Assembly (NCBI RefSeq): GCF_910592395.1
Contig: NC_088323.1
Span: forward strand, 13,441,501 to 13,505,500
Origin: Lineus longissimus
Lineage: Eukaryota; Nemertea; Pilidiophora; Heteronemertea; Lineidae
Reading direction: 5' to 3'
DNA length: 64,000 nucleotides
Both the position numbers and the translations under genes were made by a program. Positions 42,394 to 51,293 of this stretch are shown here, in pieces; the stretch's first letter is position 1; every line of letters starts with the position of its first letter. The notes under the pieces were generated by a model. That model made no database searches and was not told where the DNA came from. It saw only the letters and a program-made list of their open reading frames with translations.

Positions 42394-45300
42394 TTAACTA
42401 ATTAAATCACTGTAATCAATGTATTTTTCATAGTAAATACCGAAAGGCAATGTAGAGATGCCATCCTCTAAGATGAAACGCTTATCATCGAAAGGACTTA
42501 AGCTTTTCTTATCAATCTCTTCCAGATACATTTGATGCTTTTCTGACCTCAGATGACGCATTTTGTGATTAAAAGTCTTAGTGTTTTCAAGACAATCAAC
42601 GTAGTCATCAAATGTAATAGACTTATTCACTACATTCCTAGCGATTCCCTTCAATTTCTTTGATTCTGAATTTTTAGTCCTGTACGCATACATCTTACTC
42701 CTCAAGGCAATAAATTCTATCATTTCGTCTCCTCCCAGCTCATCCTTAAAGTGGCCTGGAACTTTCTTCTTGCTAGTGTCGTAAAGAGGATTATCCTTTG
42801 GGTAATTACTGAAGTCGAAGTGATCCTTTAACTCTTTGAGGTCTGCTGTTAAATCGTCTGTTTTGATCTTTAAAACGAAAGAATCCGTGTCCAAATAAAG
42901 AAGTTCTAGGTTTTTCTCACCAAAGTGAGGTTGAAGTATGTTGTAGTAGAATTCATACATCAGCAGTTTGGACAACTCCAGTACTGCAGCTCCTATGTAG
43001 ATTGGCTTGTTAAACTTTATTGATGTTTTCCTCATGCAAATTGCCGCGCTACTTTCGTCAAAGATGTTAATCGATGAAAACCTGGGACTTGCCATGAAGT
43101 TCTTGGCACTTTCCCCATCTGTCACCAGTTCAATTTCTACCCTGTTCCTTACGTTTTCACATGTCTTTCCGTAGAAAGCATTGTTCATTAATTTGAAGTA
43201 ATCTTTCTCGAAATCAGTAGTAGAAGCCATCCTCTTTTTAGTGTTGAAGTCGATGTATGATTTCAACCACTTTGATTGTTTAAAACTGATGAAAGAATGG
43301 ACCTTTTTCAGTATCATTCCTTGCTTTAAGTAAAACTGTAAAAGTCTGTAATGCACGATGTAGTTGGTCTTGTCCTTCTGTGTGAGGATCAATTTTTCTA
43401 CCCTTGACCTCTTCTCGTCACCAAGTAAATCTTTCTGGTAAGGACTTAATTCGTCGTCGTCTATGAAAAGCGATTCTGGACAGAATGGAAAGTTCTCTGA
43501 CTTGAACTTGATTTCCTCTGGATAACCTAAATCTACTTCGAAAAGATATCCTACTTCACTGTCTTTAGGAATTGACATGATCTTCTCTTTGTTAATAGTA
43601 TTATTACCGTCAAACATTTGAAAACTGCCGTAAGGCTGACTTTCCATCATTGCCCAGCCATAGAGATTATTTGCGTCTATGTAGAGTAGTTTATGGTGTT
43701 CATCTGCCTTGACATGTCTTGTTCCCATCACACCTGAAATTCCACCTCTTATTGCCTTTTCAAAAGTAAGTAGGATATCGGTATCGGTAAGAAGTTCGAG
43801 ATTTATGTCTGTGTGTTTTAATCCGGCTAACCAGGTCAAGCCAGGTGCTGAATAGCAGTGACAAGGATTGATCTGGAAATTGTTTAAATTAACCTCCCTG
43901 AATTTCTCGAATAAATCAGCTAACAAAAGAACATCTGTTTTGAGGTACAGGTCGATGAACTCTCCATGATTTCTGATATTGAAATGATCCCATATGTCTT
44001 TGGATTTTAGGTAAACTGAATCATCCGCCATTTCATTCTTCAATTCATCAAAGAACATAGACTTCTCTAAGTGAGTAACATTGTAAGTTTCATGTGATGT
44101 GTAAAATGAATAAGGCACTGATCCTTTCTTCCTCAATAGTTTAAAATCGTCAGGATTTTGGTAAGACTCCCTTGTTATCTTAAAGTCATCATCTTCCATA
44201 GATTTGGTGATGTTGTCCAATCCAGACTGTAAGAATCTGTAAGAGTCTAAAAATTTTAAACAACCTAACTCAAATGAAATGTACTCTTCTGTGTTTTTAG
44301 CAAGAAACTTCAGTTTCTTTTGTGACCTAGACAACAATTCTCTGATGAAGAGGTGAGCATCGTAATTACTGAGATTGTGAAAAAACACTGGAACGAACAT
44401 GGCTTTCTTCTCGTTCAAGTTGCAAGCTTTGTGAGCAGCACCTCTGTATTCTCCATTGTAGTGATTGTGATCTTGAACTCTGTCCTCGCCTAACAATTCA
44501 TTGCAGTAGTAACAGTTTGTTTCTTGTGAGTATCTCACCAAATCTTCATCTGTCATGGTGAGAGGAATGTTGCATTTCAGTAGAGTTGAGAACGTCTCTT
44601 CCATTCTGAGTAACCAGTTACAGAAAACATCAACTACATCAGCACCTCTGTGACTGAGATACCCACTGGCGTAGATTTGTGGATAGTCAGAGTGAACGTA
44701 AACTCCAACTGCTGACGCAATCTGTTTGAATAGTTTTTTAGTGGTAACAGTGGTATCTGTCTGAGTTGTATTATCATTGACTGTTGTGCTTATTGCTTCG
44801 AAATCAGCATAGATTACAAAGGGAACTCTATTTTTAAATGAGTGTTTTTCAAATTTAAGCTGTGACCATTTACTATTCGGTTGAGGCAGACTGATCTTAC
44901 AGTAATCGTGTTTTCCACATTTCAATTTATGTCTTTCTAGTGTAGATTTCTTGTAAAAGTAATTCATACATCTCCGACAAATGAACACACTATTCCTATC
45001 AGTCTTGAAGAATAGATTTATGTCTCTTATGTACATGAAATGATCCTTGAAATACAACAGATCGATAACATCATCATCATCGTGGTTCTTAGAGAGGTAG
45101 AGTGGTTCCAGCTTTGCGGCATAAATGCTTTTAGCCCATTCGTTCTCTAACTTGAACACATTAATCTTGATACCATTGTCTTGTTCGATCTTAGGGATAT
45201 CCTTTTGAACGCAAACAGGAAATGATTTGATCTTAATCTCATTTTCATACATCTTGTAGGGGTTAATTTTTGTTGCATTAAAACCTTTTTGCCTCTCACA

Positions 45301-46053
45301 CGAAATGCTGTCATGGTATTTGGCAGCCAAAAGACTCCATAGAAAACATTTCTCATCATTTGATTTCACATTTATTACAGCTTTAGTTCTGAATGGTAAA
45401 CAAGTGTAGTGACCGCCTTTACATTTCTTGTAGGAACATATCGTGAAATCGCACGACTTGATTTTATTTAAACTCAGGCCGCTTCCTTCGAAGTATCGTT
45501 CCTCAATCTCGGCCTTTATGTAGTTCAATTGACTGTTTAGGGCATTAATTGCCTGGTTTCTTGAAATTATGCTTTCCATTGGAGATTGAATAGGATAGAT
45601 AGCCTTTTTGCCAGATCTGTCAAATTCAGCTTTAACTGAAATACTTATTTTATGATGGTAATCAGTTAGCTTGAAGAGAATTTCTTCCAGTTTACCTCTG
45701 TACTCGAAAACATGTTTTGCCTGTTTGCTAATTTTTAAACGAATGGTAACAACTGGTTTACCAAATTCTTTTACCACTTCGATATCCTTCACATTCTTTA
45801 TGCTCTCCAATTCCTTAGCCTCGAATCGGACTTTGTCCTGTAGTTCAAGTTTCTTGGTATCTTGTAGTAGAATAGGGTTAGGTAAACGCAGTGAACGAGA
45901 ACTTAGTGAACGCGTGTCTGACTTGCTTGTTAACTTCATTTGATGCCCTTCCATTCTTTTGTGACCTTTGGTTTTCCTATGTGCTGAAAGATTGCTGTAT
46001 GATATCTCCTTGTTACATGTTGAACAATGTATTTTCTCATTTTTATCAACCAT
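42394..46053 (-). CDS. Protein-primed family B DNA polymerase of the Polinton (1,219 aa)
   Basis: This replicates the element from its ends using a terminal protein as primer. The N-terminus has a C2H2-like finger (CSTCNKEISYSNLSAHRK, residues 9-26) and a second one, CRRCMNYFYKKSTLERHKLKC, before the exonuclease. Exonuclease motifs are YADFEAIS (D417), HNLSNYDAHLF (D565) and LKTDVLLLADLF (D707). Polymerase motifs are YIDANNLYG (motif A, D793), NNAFYGKTCEN (motif B, K963) and YLDTDSF (motif C, D1055 and D1057). All catalytic residues are present. Between exonuclease motifs I and II lies CYYCNELLG...DHNHYNGEYRGAAHKACN (about 512-545), a recombination endonuclease VII-like HNH block. The frame is intact; the start context is TAGAAATGG. 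Length fits Polinton polymerases. Confidence 0.93.
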   Translation of the reverse strand: MVDKNEKIHCSTCNKEISYSNLSAHRKTKGHKRMEGHQMKLTSKSDTRSLSSRSLRLPNPILLQDTKKLELQDKVRFEAKELESIKNVKDIEVVKEFGKPVVTIRLKISKQAKHVFEYRGKLEEILFKLTDYHHKISISVKAEFDRSGKKAIYPIQSPMESIISRNQAINALNSQLNYIKAEIEERYFEGSGLSLNKIKSCDFTICSYKKCKGGHYTCLPFRTKAVINVKSNDEKCFLWSLLAAKYHDSISCERQKGFNATKINPYKMYENEIKIKSFPVCVQKDIPKIEQDNGIKINVFKLENEWAKSIYAAKLEPLYLSKNHDDDDVIDLLYFKDHFMYIRDINLFFKTDRNSVFICRRCMNYFYKKSTLERHKLKCGKHDYCKISLPQPNSKWSQLKFEKHSFKNRVPFVIYADFEAISTTVNDNTTQTDTTVTTKKLFKQIASAVGVYVHSDYPQIYASGYLSHRGADVVDVFCNWLLRMEETFSTLLKCNIPLTMTDEDLVRYSQETNCYYCNELLGEDRVQDHNHYNGEYRGAAHKACNLNEKKAMFVPVFFHNLSNYDAHLFIRELLSRSQKKLKFLAKNTEEYISFELGCLKFLDSYRFLQSGLDNITKSMEDDDFKITRESYQNPDDFKLLRKKGSVPYSFYTSHETYNVTHLEKSMFFDELKNEMADDSVYLKSKDIWDHFNIRNHGEFIDLYLKTDVLLLADLFEKFREVNLNNFQINPCHCYSAPGLTWLAGLKHTDINLELLTDTDILLTFEKAIRGGISGVMGTRHVKADEHHKLLYIDANNLYGWAMMESQPYGSFQMFDGNNTINKEKIMSIPKDSEVGYLFEVDLGYPEEIKFKSENFPFCPESLFIDDDELSPYQKDLLGDEKRSRVEKLILTQKDKTNYIVHYRLLQFYLKQGMILKKVHSFISFKQSKWLKSYIDFNTKKRMASTTDFEKDYFKLMNNAFYGKTCENVRNRVEIELVTDGESAKNFMASPRFSSINIFDESSAAICMRKTSIKFNKPIYIGAAVLELSKLLMYEFYYNILQPHFGEKNLELLYLDTDSFVLKIKTDDLTADLKELKDHFDFSNYPKDNPLYDTSKKKVPGHFKDELGGDEMIEFIALRSKMYAYRTKNSESKKLKGIARNVVNKSITFDDYVDCLENTKTFNHKMRHLRSEKHQMYLEEIDKKSLSPFDDKRFILEDGISTLPFGIYYEKYIDYSDLIS

Positions 46054-46084
46054 TTCTATTTAGGATAACAAAAATTATTAAATT

Positions 46085-46142
46085 AAATTTTCAGACATTT
46101 CAGACATTTTCAGGCATTTTCAGACATTTTCAGACACTTTCA
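46085..46142. repeat. Intergenic tandem array of (T)TTTCAGACAT units
   Basis: About five copies of TTTTCAGACAT or TTTTCAGGCAT stand between the polymerase start and the 257-aa gene. The first 20 bp of the 257-aa gene's 3' end overlap it. A related array on the complementary phase occurs at 47,203-47,247 behind the HNH gene. Confidence 0.88.
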
Positions 46143-46893
46143 ACATACATCGGGGGTGCTGATGGTAATAATGATGACCCCAGTGATGGTGGTACCGATA
46201 ATGGTTGAGGATAATAGTGGTAATGGTGATTAATTGCTGTGACTTCAGTTTCGCTATCATCTCTGTTTGCGCCATTTTTTTTCCTTCTTCTAAAAAAGTC
46301 TTCTTTAAAGATTCCACATCAACAGCTGAACTTGCCTCCCTCTGTTTTTTTCTGATAGCATTTTTCATGGCAATGTATTTTTCCTTTTCTTTGAGAATCA
46401 AGGTAAACTCATCTGTTGAAATGTGTGAATCACTCATGGCCTTACTTACCAGGTCATTGATGGAGTTAAGTTTTGAAATTGCCAACATTCCAATCTTCTC
46501 ATGTTTTTCAATTTTCTTCAGGATATCTTTTTTCTTCCAACTTAGGGCTGAGGAGATAATGGCGCTACCAATGGTCACTCCACCAAGTGCAAAACCTATC
46601 GGTGCTGTGATGACACCAGCCAGTGCAGACACACCAACTGAGCCAGCCGCGACGCTTACAAAATTAAGACTATGACTAATGCCAGTAATTACGCTAAATG
46701 CTTTTTTGTACTTTGAAAATATCTTTCTTCTAAATTCAATCTCGCTTTCTAAGAAACTCTTAACCTCACATATTTGTTGTAGTCTGAAAGCCTGAGGGTT
46801 ACTTTCTGTATGCTTTTCAGACCTTTCATAGTTTAAATGACTTTCAGAGTTTAAATTACTTAAATCTGGATAAACCTTGTCGTCTCCATCCAT
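46120..46893 (-). CDS. Membrane-associated coiled-coil Polinton protein (257 aa)
   Basis: The start lies in CTAATTAAATGG, and this promoter-like segment is duplicated at 46,888-46,935. The sequence runs from a polar N-terminus to helix EIEFRRKIFSKYKKAFSVI, then a glycine- and alanine-rich hydrophobic hairpin (VAAGSVGVSALAGVITAPIG, FALGGVTIGSAIISSAL, residues about 82-116). A long charged helix with KHEKIGMLAISKLNSI and EKEKYIAMKNAIRKK follows, then a His-rich tail. Proteins of this layout occur in several invertebrate Polintons; function is unknown to me. A membrane-active or virion-internal protein is possible. Confidence 0.7.
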   Translation of the reverse strand: MDGDDKVYPDLSNLNSESHLNYERSEKHTESNPQAFRLQQICEVKSFLESEIEFRRKIFSKYKKAFSVITGISHSLNFVSVAAGSVGVSALAGVITAPIGFALGGVTIGSAIISSALSWKKKDILKKIEKHEKIGMLAISKLNSINDLVSKAMSDSHISTDEFTLILKEKEKYIAMKNAIRKKQREASSAVDVESLKKTFLEEGKKMAQTEMIAKLKSQQLITITTIILNHYRYHHHWGHHYYHQHPRCMLKVSENV

Positions 46894-46922
46894 TTAATTA
46901 GTGGGAATCTCCATCCATTTAA

Positions 46923-47192
46923 TTAGTGGGAATAACTAGAATCAGTTGTTCTGACATTTCTAGTGTTTAGTGTTGATCTTGCAGACACTACAGGTTTTTG
47001 AAGTACATTAAATTTTAAAGGTTTTTCTGACCCAGCAGGTTTTTCTGGCCCAGCAGGCCCAGCAGGGTTTAAAGGTTTTTCGGGACCAGGCTCCAACTTT
47101 GACTCAACTTCTGCCTCTAATTCTCTATGAAATCGTTCTAATCTTTCTTTCCAATTACGTGGTCGTTTTGTGTAACCCCAAGTTCTATTCAT
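46923..47192 (-). CDS. Small basic Polinton protein with Gly-Pro repeats (89 aa)
   Basis: The start MNRTWGYTKRPRNWKERLER is strongly basic and probably helical. It is followed by PGPEKPLNPAGPAGPEKPAG, a short collagen-like or disordered repeat made by 9-bp DNA duplications. The start context is TGAATAAATGAA. The start codon overlaps the TAA stop region of the HNH gene upstream (last base 47,189). A DNA-binding core or packaging protein would fit the size and charge but is not shown. Confidence 0.6.
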   Translation of the reverse strand: MNRTWGYTKRPRNWKERLERFHRELEAEVESKLEPGPEKPLNPAGPAGPEKPAGSEKPLKFNVLQKPVVSARSTLNTRNVRTTDSSYSH

Positions 47193-48103
47193 TTATTCAG
47201 AGGAAATGTCTGAAAATGTCTGAAGATACCTGAAAATGTCTGAAAATCATTAAGTAGAAGGATATCGTTAAATTCTGGGTTATTCCAAAAATACTTGTTT
47301 CTTATCCTTTTCCACTCGTTTATCACGTTTTGGTCTCGATAGTCAAACCAGTTTTCATTACTCTTATTGACCATAAAGTTAAATGAGCAGCCCAATTGCT
47401 CTTTGAAAATACTCCAGTCGACTGTTGAACTCTTCTGCCTGTTTTGTGTTTTAGACATTGGTCGAATGTTAAACCAAGAGTAACACAGTTCTGGATGATC
47501 TTTGAATTCCTTTATTGGTAGAACATGGTCCAACTCCTCATCTACTATTTGTATTTGTGATAGTCCCCTTTGGTAGTTTAACCAATCCCTGAAGAACTCA
47601 TTGGAACAACCTAGATGTAATTTCGAGTTATCAGGGCACTCTCCTTTGGCTATTTTGTTAAGATCAACTCTGACTTTATGACTGTCTCTATTACCATTTT
47701 TATCAAGATAACCTTTGTAGTATGAATTAAAACAAGCTCTACATTCGCGTTTTTTTCCTTCTTTACCGAATTCACCATCACTTAGTAATTTAACTTCTCC
47801 ACATTTACCACATTTCTTGGTTAATGTGGAACCACATAATTTACAATAATCCAGTAAATTGCCTCTTCTGTTCTTATTAAATTCACTTTCAGGTTTTGTT
47901 GCATTGCACTTAACACATTTAAATGTAGGCCCTGAAACTACTGGTTGATATTGATTAACAAGTTCCCGATAAACAGGAGACTGATTAATAGGATACTGAG
48001 AAACAGGATACTGATTAACAGGATACTGATTAACATTGACAGTACCATAATAGTTGTTGTTCACTGCACCATAATAGTTCATGTTAAATATCTGTCCTTC
48101 CAT
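47189..48103 (-). CDS. HNH endonuclease-like protein with zinc ribbons (304 aa)
   Basis: The N-terminal 40 residues repeat NQYPV units from tandem 18-bp DNA copies (47,975-48,040). Three CxxC pairs follow: CVKCNATKPESEFNKNRRG, CKLCG, CGKCGEVK and CRACFNSYY, typical zinc ribbons. At about 190-240 is ELDHVLPIKEF followed by CYSWFNIRPMSKTQN. That gives the D-H and N-H-type residues of an HNH nuclease. HNH proteins nick or cut DNA and in viruses often help processing or packaging. The C-terminal residues are encoded by the intergenic TTTCAGAC-type array, so the protein end seems to have grown into it. The start lies in TAGAAATGG. Confidence 0.7.
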   Translation of the reverse strand: MEGQIFNMNYYGAVNNNYYGTVNVNQYPVNQYPVSQYPINQSPVYRELVNQYQPVVSGPTFKCVKCNATKPESEFNKNRRGNLLDYCKLCGSTLTKKCGKCGEVKLLSDGEFGKEGKKRECRACFNSYYKGYLDKNGNRDSHKVRVDLNKIAKGECPDNSKLHLGCSNEFFRDWLNYQRGLSQIQIVDEELDHVLPIKEFKDHPELCYSWFNIRPMSKTQNRQKSSTVDWSIFKEQLGCSFNFMVNKSNENWFDYRDQNVINEWKRIRNKYFWNNPEFNDILLLNDFQTFSGIFRHFQTFPLNK

Positions 48104-48147
48104 TTCTAGCTTGATTTAAAGGATAAAAAGATTTTAAATTAAGGTTT

Positions 48148-49275
48148 TTAGTCTTTTAGGCTTTTTATTCCTGAAATTGGTAACCATTCATTGAATTTGT
48201 CAATGTAACCTTTCCATTTCACTAATCCGTATTTTTTACCTTTAGTGGTCTTGCGCCTTATTATCTTCTCGATCTTGTATTCTTTTTGGTCAGGATTAGG
48301 AACATAACTTAATTCCTCCTCATAGAAATATCCTTGAATTTCTTCCTTTTGGTAATCTTCAAGTTTGTAGACGATAGGATGAGTGAAGATGATCTGTTTG
48401 ATTTGGAATACTTCCTCAGTGAAGTTGGGCATGTAACCTTTACCGAAAATGGACTTGTACTTTGAAATTCTTACACTGTCACCTACTTTGTACTTTGGAT
48501 CACCAAATGTTTTTTTGAGGTGAAGACCGTAAAGATTGTACCACACAGCTCCTTCGTTTTCCATCTTTCTGGCGTCTACAGGTTTCATACCTATTGATGA
48601 GTGAAATGTGTTGTTGTAGCCACTGACCAAGTCATCCAGTACGTCGATCCACTTGTCTGTCTCCTTAGCAGTGAAATAACGCCACATTTTTTCTTTAAGA
48701 GTCCTGTTGAATCTTTCTACTACCGCTGCCTTCTTATCAGATTTTGTAGAGAACCATTCTATGTCATTTTCTGTTAAGAGTTCCTTGAAGTGTTTGTTGT
48801 AGAATTCTGTACCGTCATCAAACTGGATCTTTTCTGGTATCGCCGCAACTGGTAACACCACAACTGGTTTTGCTTCCTCAAATATCACTTTAAATGCATC
48901 TCTGATTTCTTCTCCTCTCTTGCTCTTAACGGCCATAGCCCAAGCATAGCGACTGAATAGGTCAATTACTGTCAAAATGAATCTGAAACCTTTATTCTTA
49001 CTCTCGAATTTCTGCATGTCAACCAGGTCGGCTTGCCATTGTTGATCGATGTACGATACCATTGTTTTCCTGAAGGTGAATTTCTTAATGGCCGGTTTGT
49101 GTAGTTGGTGAGTTGGTAGTGTGTCTATAAATTCTTTAACTTCTTTTTGTTTAATAAGTTTACCATCTTCCTTGACCTGTTTCCACATCTTACTCAAAGA
49201 ACTGTAAGCCACGGGACTCTCGGGGTTGTAGTACAAATCCCTTAGATACCGCTGTGTGTCATCCTTTACATCCAT
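48148..49275 (-). CDS. Retroviral-type integrase with chromodomain (375 aa)
   Basis: DDE integrase that would insert element ends into the genome. The catalytic triad is complete: D83 in QADLVDM, D153 in FDDGTEF and E187 in AAVVERFNRTLKEK, the usual spacing of about 34 residues between the last two. A central VIDLFSRYAWA block matches retroviral and Polinton integrases. The C-terminus (about 325-368) is a chromodomain: YKIEKIIRRKT, then YGLVKWKGY and FNEWLPI. Chromodomains can target insertion to chromatin. The start codon faces that of the ATPase gene across four bases. The frame is intact. Confidence 0.92.
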   Translation of the reverse strand: MDVKDDTQRYLRDLYYNPESPVAYSSLSKMWKQVKEDGKLIKQKEVKEFIDTLPTHQLHKPAIKKFTFRKTMVSYIDQQWQADLVDMQKFESKNKGFRFILTVIDLFSRYAWAMAVKSKRGEEIRDAFKVIFEEAKPVVVLPVAAIPEKIQFDDGTEFYNKHFKELLTENDIEWFSTKSDKKAAVVERFNRTLKEKMWRYFTAKETDKWIDVLDDLVSGYNNTFHSSIGMKPVDARKMENEGAVWYNLYGLHLKKTFGDPKYKVGDSVRISKYKSIFGKGYMPNFTEEVFQIKQIIFTHPIVYKLEDYQKEEIQGYFYEEELSYVPNPDQKEYKIEKIIRRKTTKGKKYGLVKWKGYIDKFNEWLPISGIKSLKD

Positions 49276-49283
49276 TTAAATGG
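49272..49283. promoter_or_regulatory. Palindromic bidirectional start site CCATTTAAATGG
   Basis: The 12-bp palindrome contains both start codons, of the minus-strand integrase (ATG ending at 49,275) and the plus-strand ATPase (ATG at 49,280). Each gene so begins with TTTAAATGG. Any promoter for one gene must lie in the coding sequence of the other or in this site. Confidence 0.7.
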
Positions 49284-49888
49284 GTGAAGTATTTATTTAC
49301 GAGCCACACAACATGTTGATTTCAGGAGTCACCAATTGCGGTAAGACTCATTTTGCTCTTGACCTCTTAGAGAAGGAATATCGTCATAAGTTCCAGAACA
49401 TAGTCATTTTCTGTCCCACTTACTTCAGAAACAAGACGTACAATAGGAGATGGATTTACGAAGACAAGAATGTTTTCATTGTCAATCCAATTGCTGTAGC
49501 CAATAATTTAGACCCTGTGCTTCAATTTGCCACCATGGCCTTCGAAGGATCACAGACATTATTCATCATTGACGACTGTGCTAATTTGAGAGACACAAAG
49601 AAGAAGGTGTCTGAGTTATGTAATCTTGCCTTTTCAGGTAGGCACTACAATCTTACTGTTTGGTTACTCGTTCAGAAGTACAACTCTGTTGTTAAGGACT
49701 TCAGAGAGAACATAAGGGTTTTAGTCCTGTTTTTCAACAAGGATGAATCGGCAATGAAAGATGCCTTAGAAGAAAATAGTGTTATCCCTAAAGACCAGAG
49801 GCAAAAATACATAGATGCCCTTAAAAAGACTAAAGGATCTAAATTGATCATAAGACTAGAACACCCGTATGGTTTTATTCACGTTTAG
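49280..49888 (+). CDS. A32-like genome packaging ATPase (202 aa)
   Basis: FtsK/HerA-type P-loop ATPase that pumps DNA into capsids of Polintons and related viruses. Walker A is GVTNCGKTH (residues 16-24) and Walker B is LFIIDDCANL (D98, D99). The following SELCNLAFSGRHYNLTVWLL and VQKYNSV carry the sensor region typical of this family. The end, GSKLIIRLEHPYGF, resembles the short C-terminal strand of A32 ATPases. The length is usual. It is the only plus-strand gene in the right part of the element. Confidence 0.9.
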   Translation: MGEVFIYEPHNMLISGVTNCGKTHFALDLLEKEYRHKFQNIVIFCPTYFRNKTYNRRWIYEDKNVFIVNPIAVANNLDPVLQFATMAFEGSQTLFIIDDCANLRDTKKKVSELCNLAFSGRHYNLTVWLLVQKYNSVVKDFRENIRVLVLFFNKDESAMKDALEENSVIPKDQRQKYIDALKKTKGSKLIIRLEHPYGFIHV

Positions 49889-49966
49889 TCTTTTTTCTTA
49901 TTCTTTTTCCTTATTCTTTTTTCTTATTCTTTTTCCTTATTCTTTTTCCTTATTCTTTCTTCTTCT
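49888..49966. repeat. Intergenic tandem array of TTATTCTTTTTCC (12-13 bp, six copies)
   Basis: Between the stops of two convergent genes, T-rich units alternate between TTATTCTTTTTCC and TTATTCTTTTTTC. No hairpin is visible. The array occupies the whole gap and touches the ends of both genes. Confidence 0.9.
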
Positions 49967-50387
49967 TTCCAACAAAATAGTAAATCCCAAAACCCAAGAC
50001 GCTCATTCCTAAAATAATCCAAAGGTATTCGTAATTCTTCATTTCATCGCTGGGCTTGTAGTAGTCGCTCAATTGCGGTTGTCTAGGAATGGTAATTCCA
50101 TTATGTGGGTTTAAACTGTTGTACACTGAAAGTGCGGTGTCGGCATTTTTGAAGTCAATTGCCGCTTCATGTTCTCTCTTTAATTCAAGGTTAACGAAGT
50201 CAATGGTACTTTTCCTATGCTCATCCCATTCTGTGGATGCTCTTTGCAATTGCTCTTGCGCTAAATTATGTCTCTTTATTTCAGCCTCGTAGCCATTCTT
50301 GTCTAGTGATTTAAAAAGGTAACCAGAACCGGTGAAGGCTAAACCATTCACCACCGCAGAACCAATCATCATAGCTATTCCTGCCAT
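49950..50387 (-). CDS. Polinton membrane protein with two hydrophobic ends (145 aa)
   Basis: The start context is AACTAAATGGC. An N-terminal hydrophobic helix (AGIAMMIGSAVVNGLAFTGS) is followed by a long charged coiled-coil (IKRHNLAQEQLQRASTEWDE and on to about residue 85). A C-terminal transmembrane helix (LWIILGMSVLGFGIYYFV) with a KKKKE tail ends it. Similar small proteins accompany capsid genes in other invertebrate Polintons as far as I recall. A virion membrane or minor structural role is likely but unproven. Confidence 0.65.
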   Translation of the reverse strand: MAGIAMMIGSAVVNGLAFTGSGYLFKSLDKNGYEAEIKRHNLAQEQLQRASTEWDEHRKSTIDFVNLELKREHEAAIDFKNADTALSVYNSLNPHNGITIPRQPQLSDYYKPSDEMKNYEYLWIILGMSVLGFGIYYFVGKKKKE

Positions 50388-50447
50388 TTAGTTTAGTGTG
50401 ATTTTAGCCAAAATGAGTAAAAAAAATCAGGCGCAGTGAGTAAAAAA

Positions 50448-51212
50448 TCAGGCGCAGTGAGTAAAGGTCAATTGGTACTGTACATAAAAACCATTAAGGT
50501 CGATAATGCCATTGTTTTCATCTGTTAGGCGAATATTCAACTTGCCAACACTTGATTTGCACGGAATTTCCATGTTATCCACAAAGGAATATGCTATCAT
50601 ATCTCCAAAGTTAGATTCTTTTATCGGTCTAGTGGCTAAGACATCTGATGGCTTGCCATTGCTCATTACATTATTGACGATGTCACTGTGGAAAACAAAA
50701 TAGTCCATTGGTCTAAAATTTATGGGCCTATTGCTTACAAACACGCCCTTTGTTAATTCACCTACATCTAAGATATCAGCATCTAAGGGGTAAGGCCATT
50801 CTGGTTTAAAGCCAAATAATTCATTGCTTTTACCAGGAAAGTAGATCTGGAAATACTCCCCATTTTTTCTCTTAAGCATCTTCATCACTGTCCTACCAGT
50901 GGGCTCATCAAAATAAAACTTAACAACATTTTTGCTTAAACTATTTTCTTTCAATTCATTTGCAAACATCTTTGAAAAGCTTTCTAGGTCATAGAGGCCA
51001 TCGGGTATTTTAATCACTGTCAACGAATATCCCTTTAACTTAATTTCGTTATTTTGTTTTGCTTCACTTATGTTGTAGAATGTACAAGGTATTCCTGCAT
51101 ATGTCAAACTGACGCTAATGACATTCTGAATTTCAGTGTTAAGATGTATGGTTAAATCATGTGATTTCTGTTCTGGGTAGTCACTGGAATTAATGTACAC
51201 CACGGTTTTCAT
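50448..51212 (-). CDS. Penton-like minor capsid protein candidate (254 aa)
   Basis: Beta-rich protein beginning VVYINSSDYPEQ and including IPCTFYNIS, IPDGLYDLESF, LFGFKPEWPYP and a final LNGFYVQYQLTFTH. I associate the order TFYNI, then IP.G.Y, then LLGF with a widespread family in metazoan Polintons thought to form a single jelly roll at capsid vertices (penton). That is family memory, not shown here. Its stop lies within a duplicated 19-bp segment (50,412-50,466). The start context is CAATAAATGAA, preceded by a four-copy AT-rich array. A second, broken paralogue lies at 41,611-42,348. Confidence 0.6.
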   Translation of the reverse strand: MKTVVYINSSDYPEQKSHDLTIHLNTEIQNVISVSLTYAGIPCTFYNISEAKQNNEIKLKGYSLTVIKIPDGLYDLESFSKMFANELKENSLSKNVVKFYFDEPTGRTVMKMLKRKNGEYFQIYFPGKSNELFGFKPEWPYPLDADILDVGELTKGVFVSNRPINFRPMDYFVFHSDIVNNVMSNGKPSDVLATRPIKESNFGDMIAYSFVDNMEIPCKSSVGKLNIRLTDENNGIIDLNGFYVQYQLTFTHCA

Positions 51213-51293
51213 TTATTGCACTTAAATTTTAATTTACTGTACTTAAATTTTAATTTACTGTACTTAAATTTTAATTTACTGTACTTAAATTCT
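51213..51293. repeat. Intergenic tandem array, about 22-bp unit, four copies
   Basis: TACTTAAATTTTAATTTACTG is repeated four times with small changes, between the start of the penton-like gene and the stop of the 78-aa gene. It may serve as an AT-rich promoter region for the penton-like gene. Confidence 0.9.

Noticed and set aside
46205-46675. 156-codon plus-strand frame opposite the 257-aa Polinton gene
   Set aside because: It is a hydrophobic antisense shadow of the coiled-coil protein, with no TAAATG-type start.
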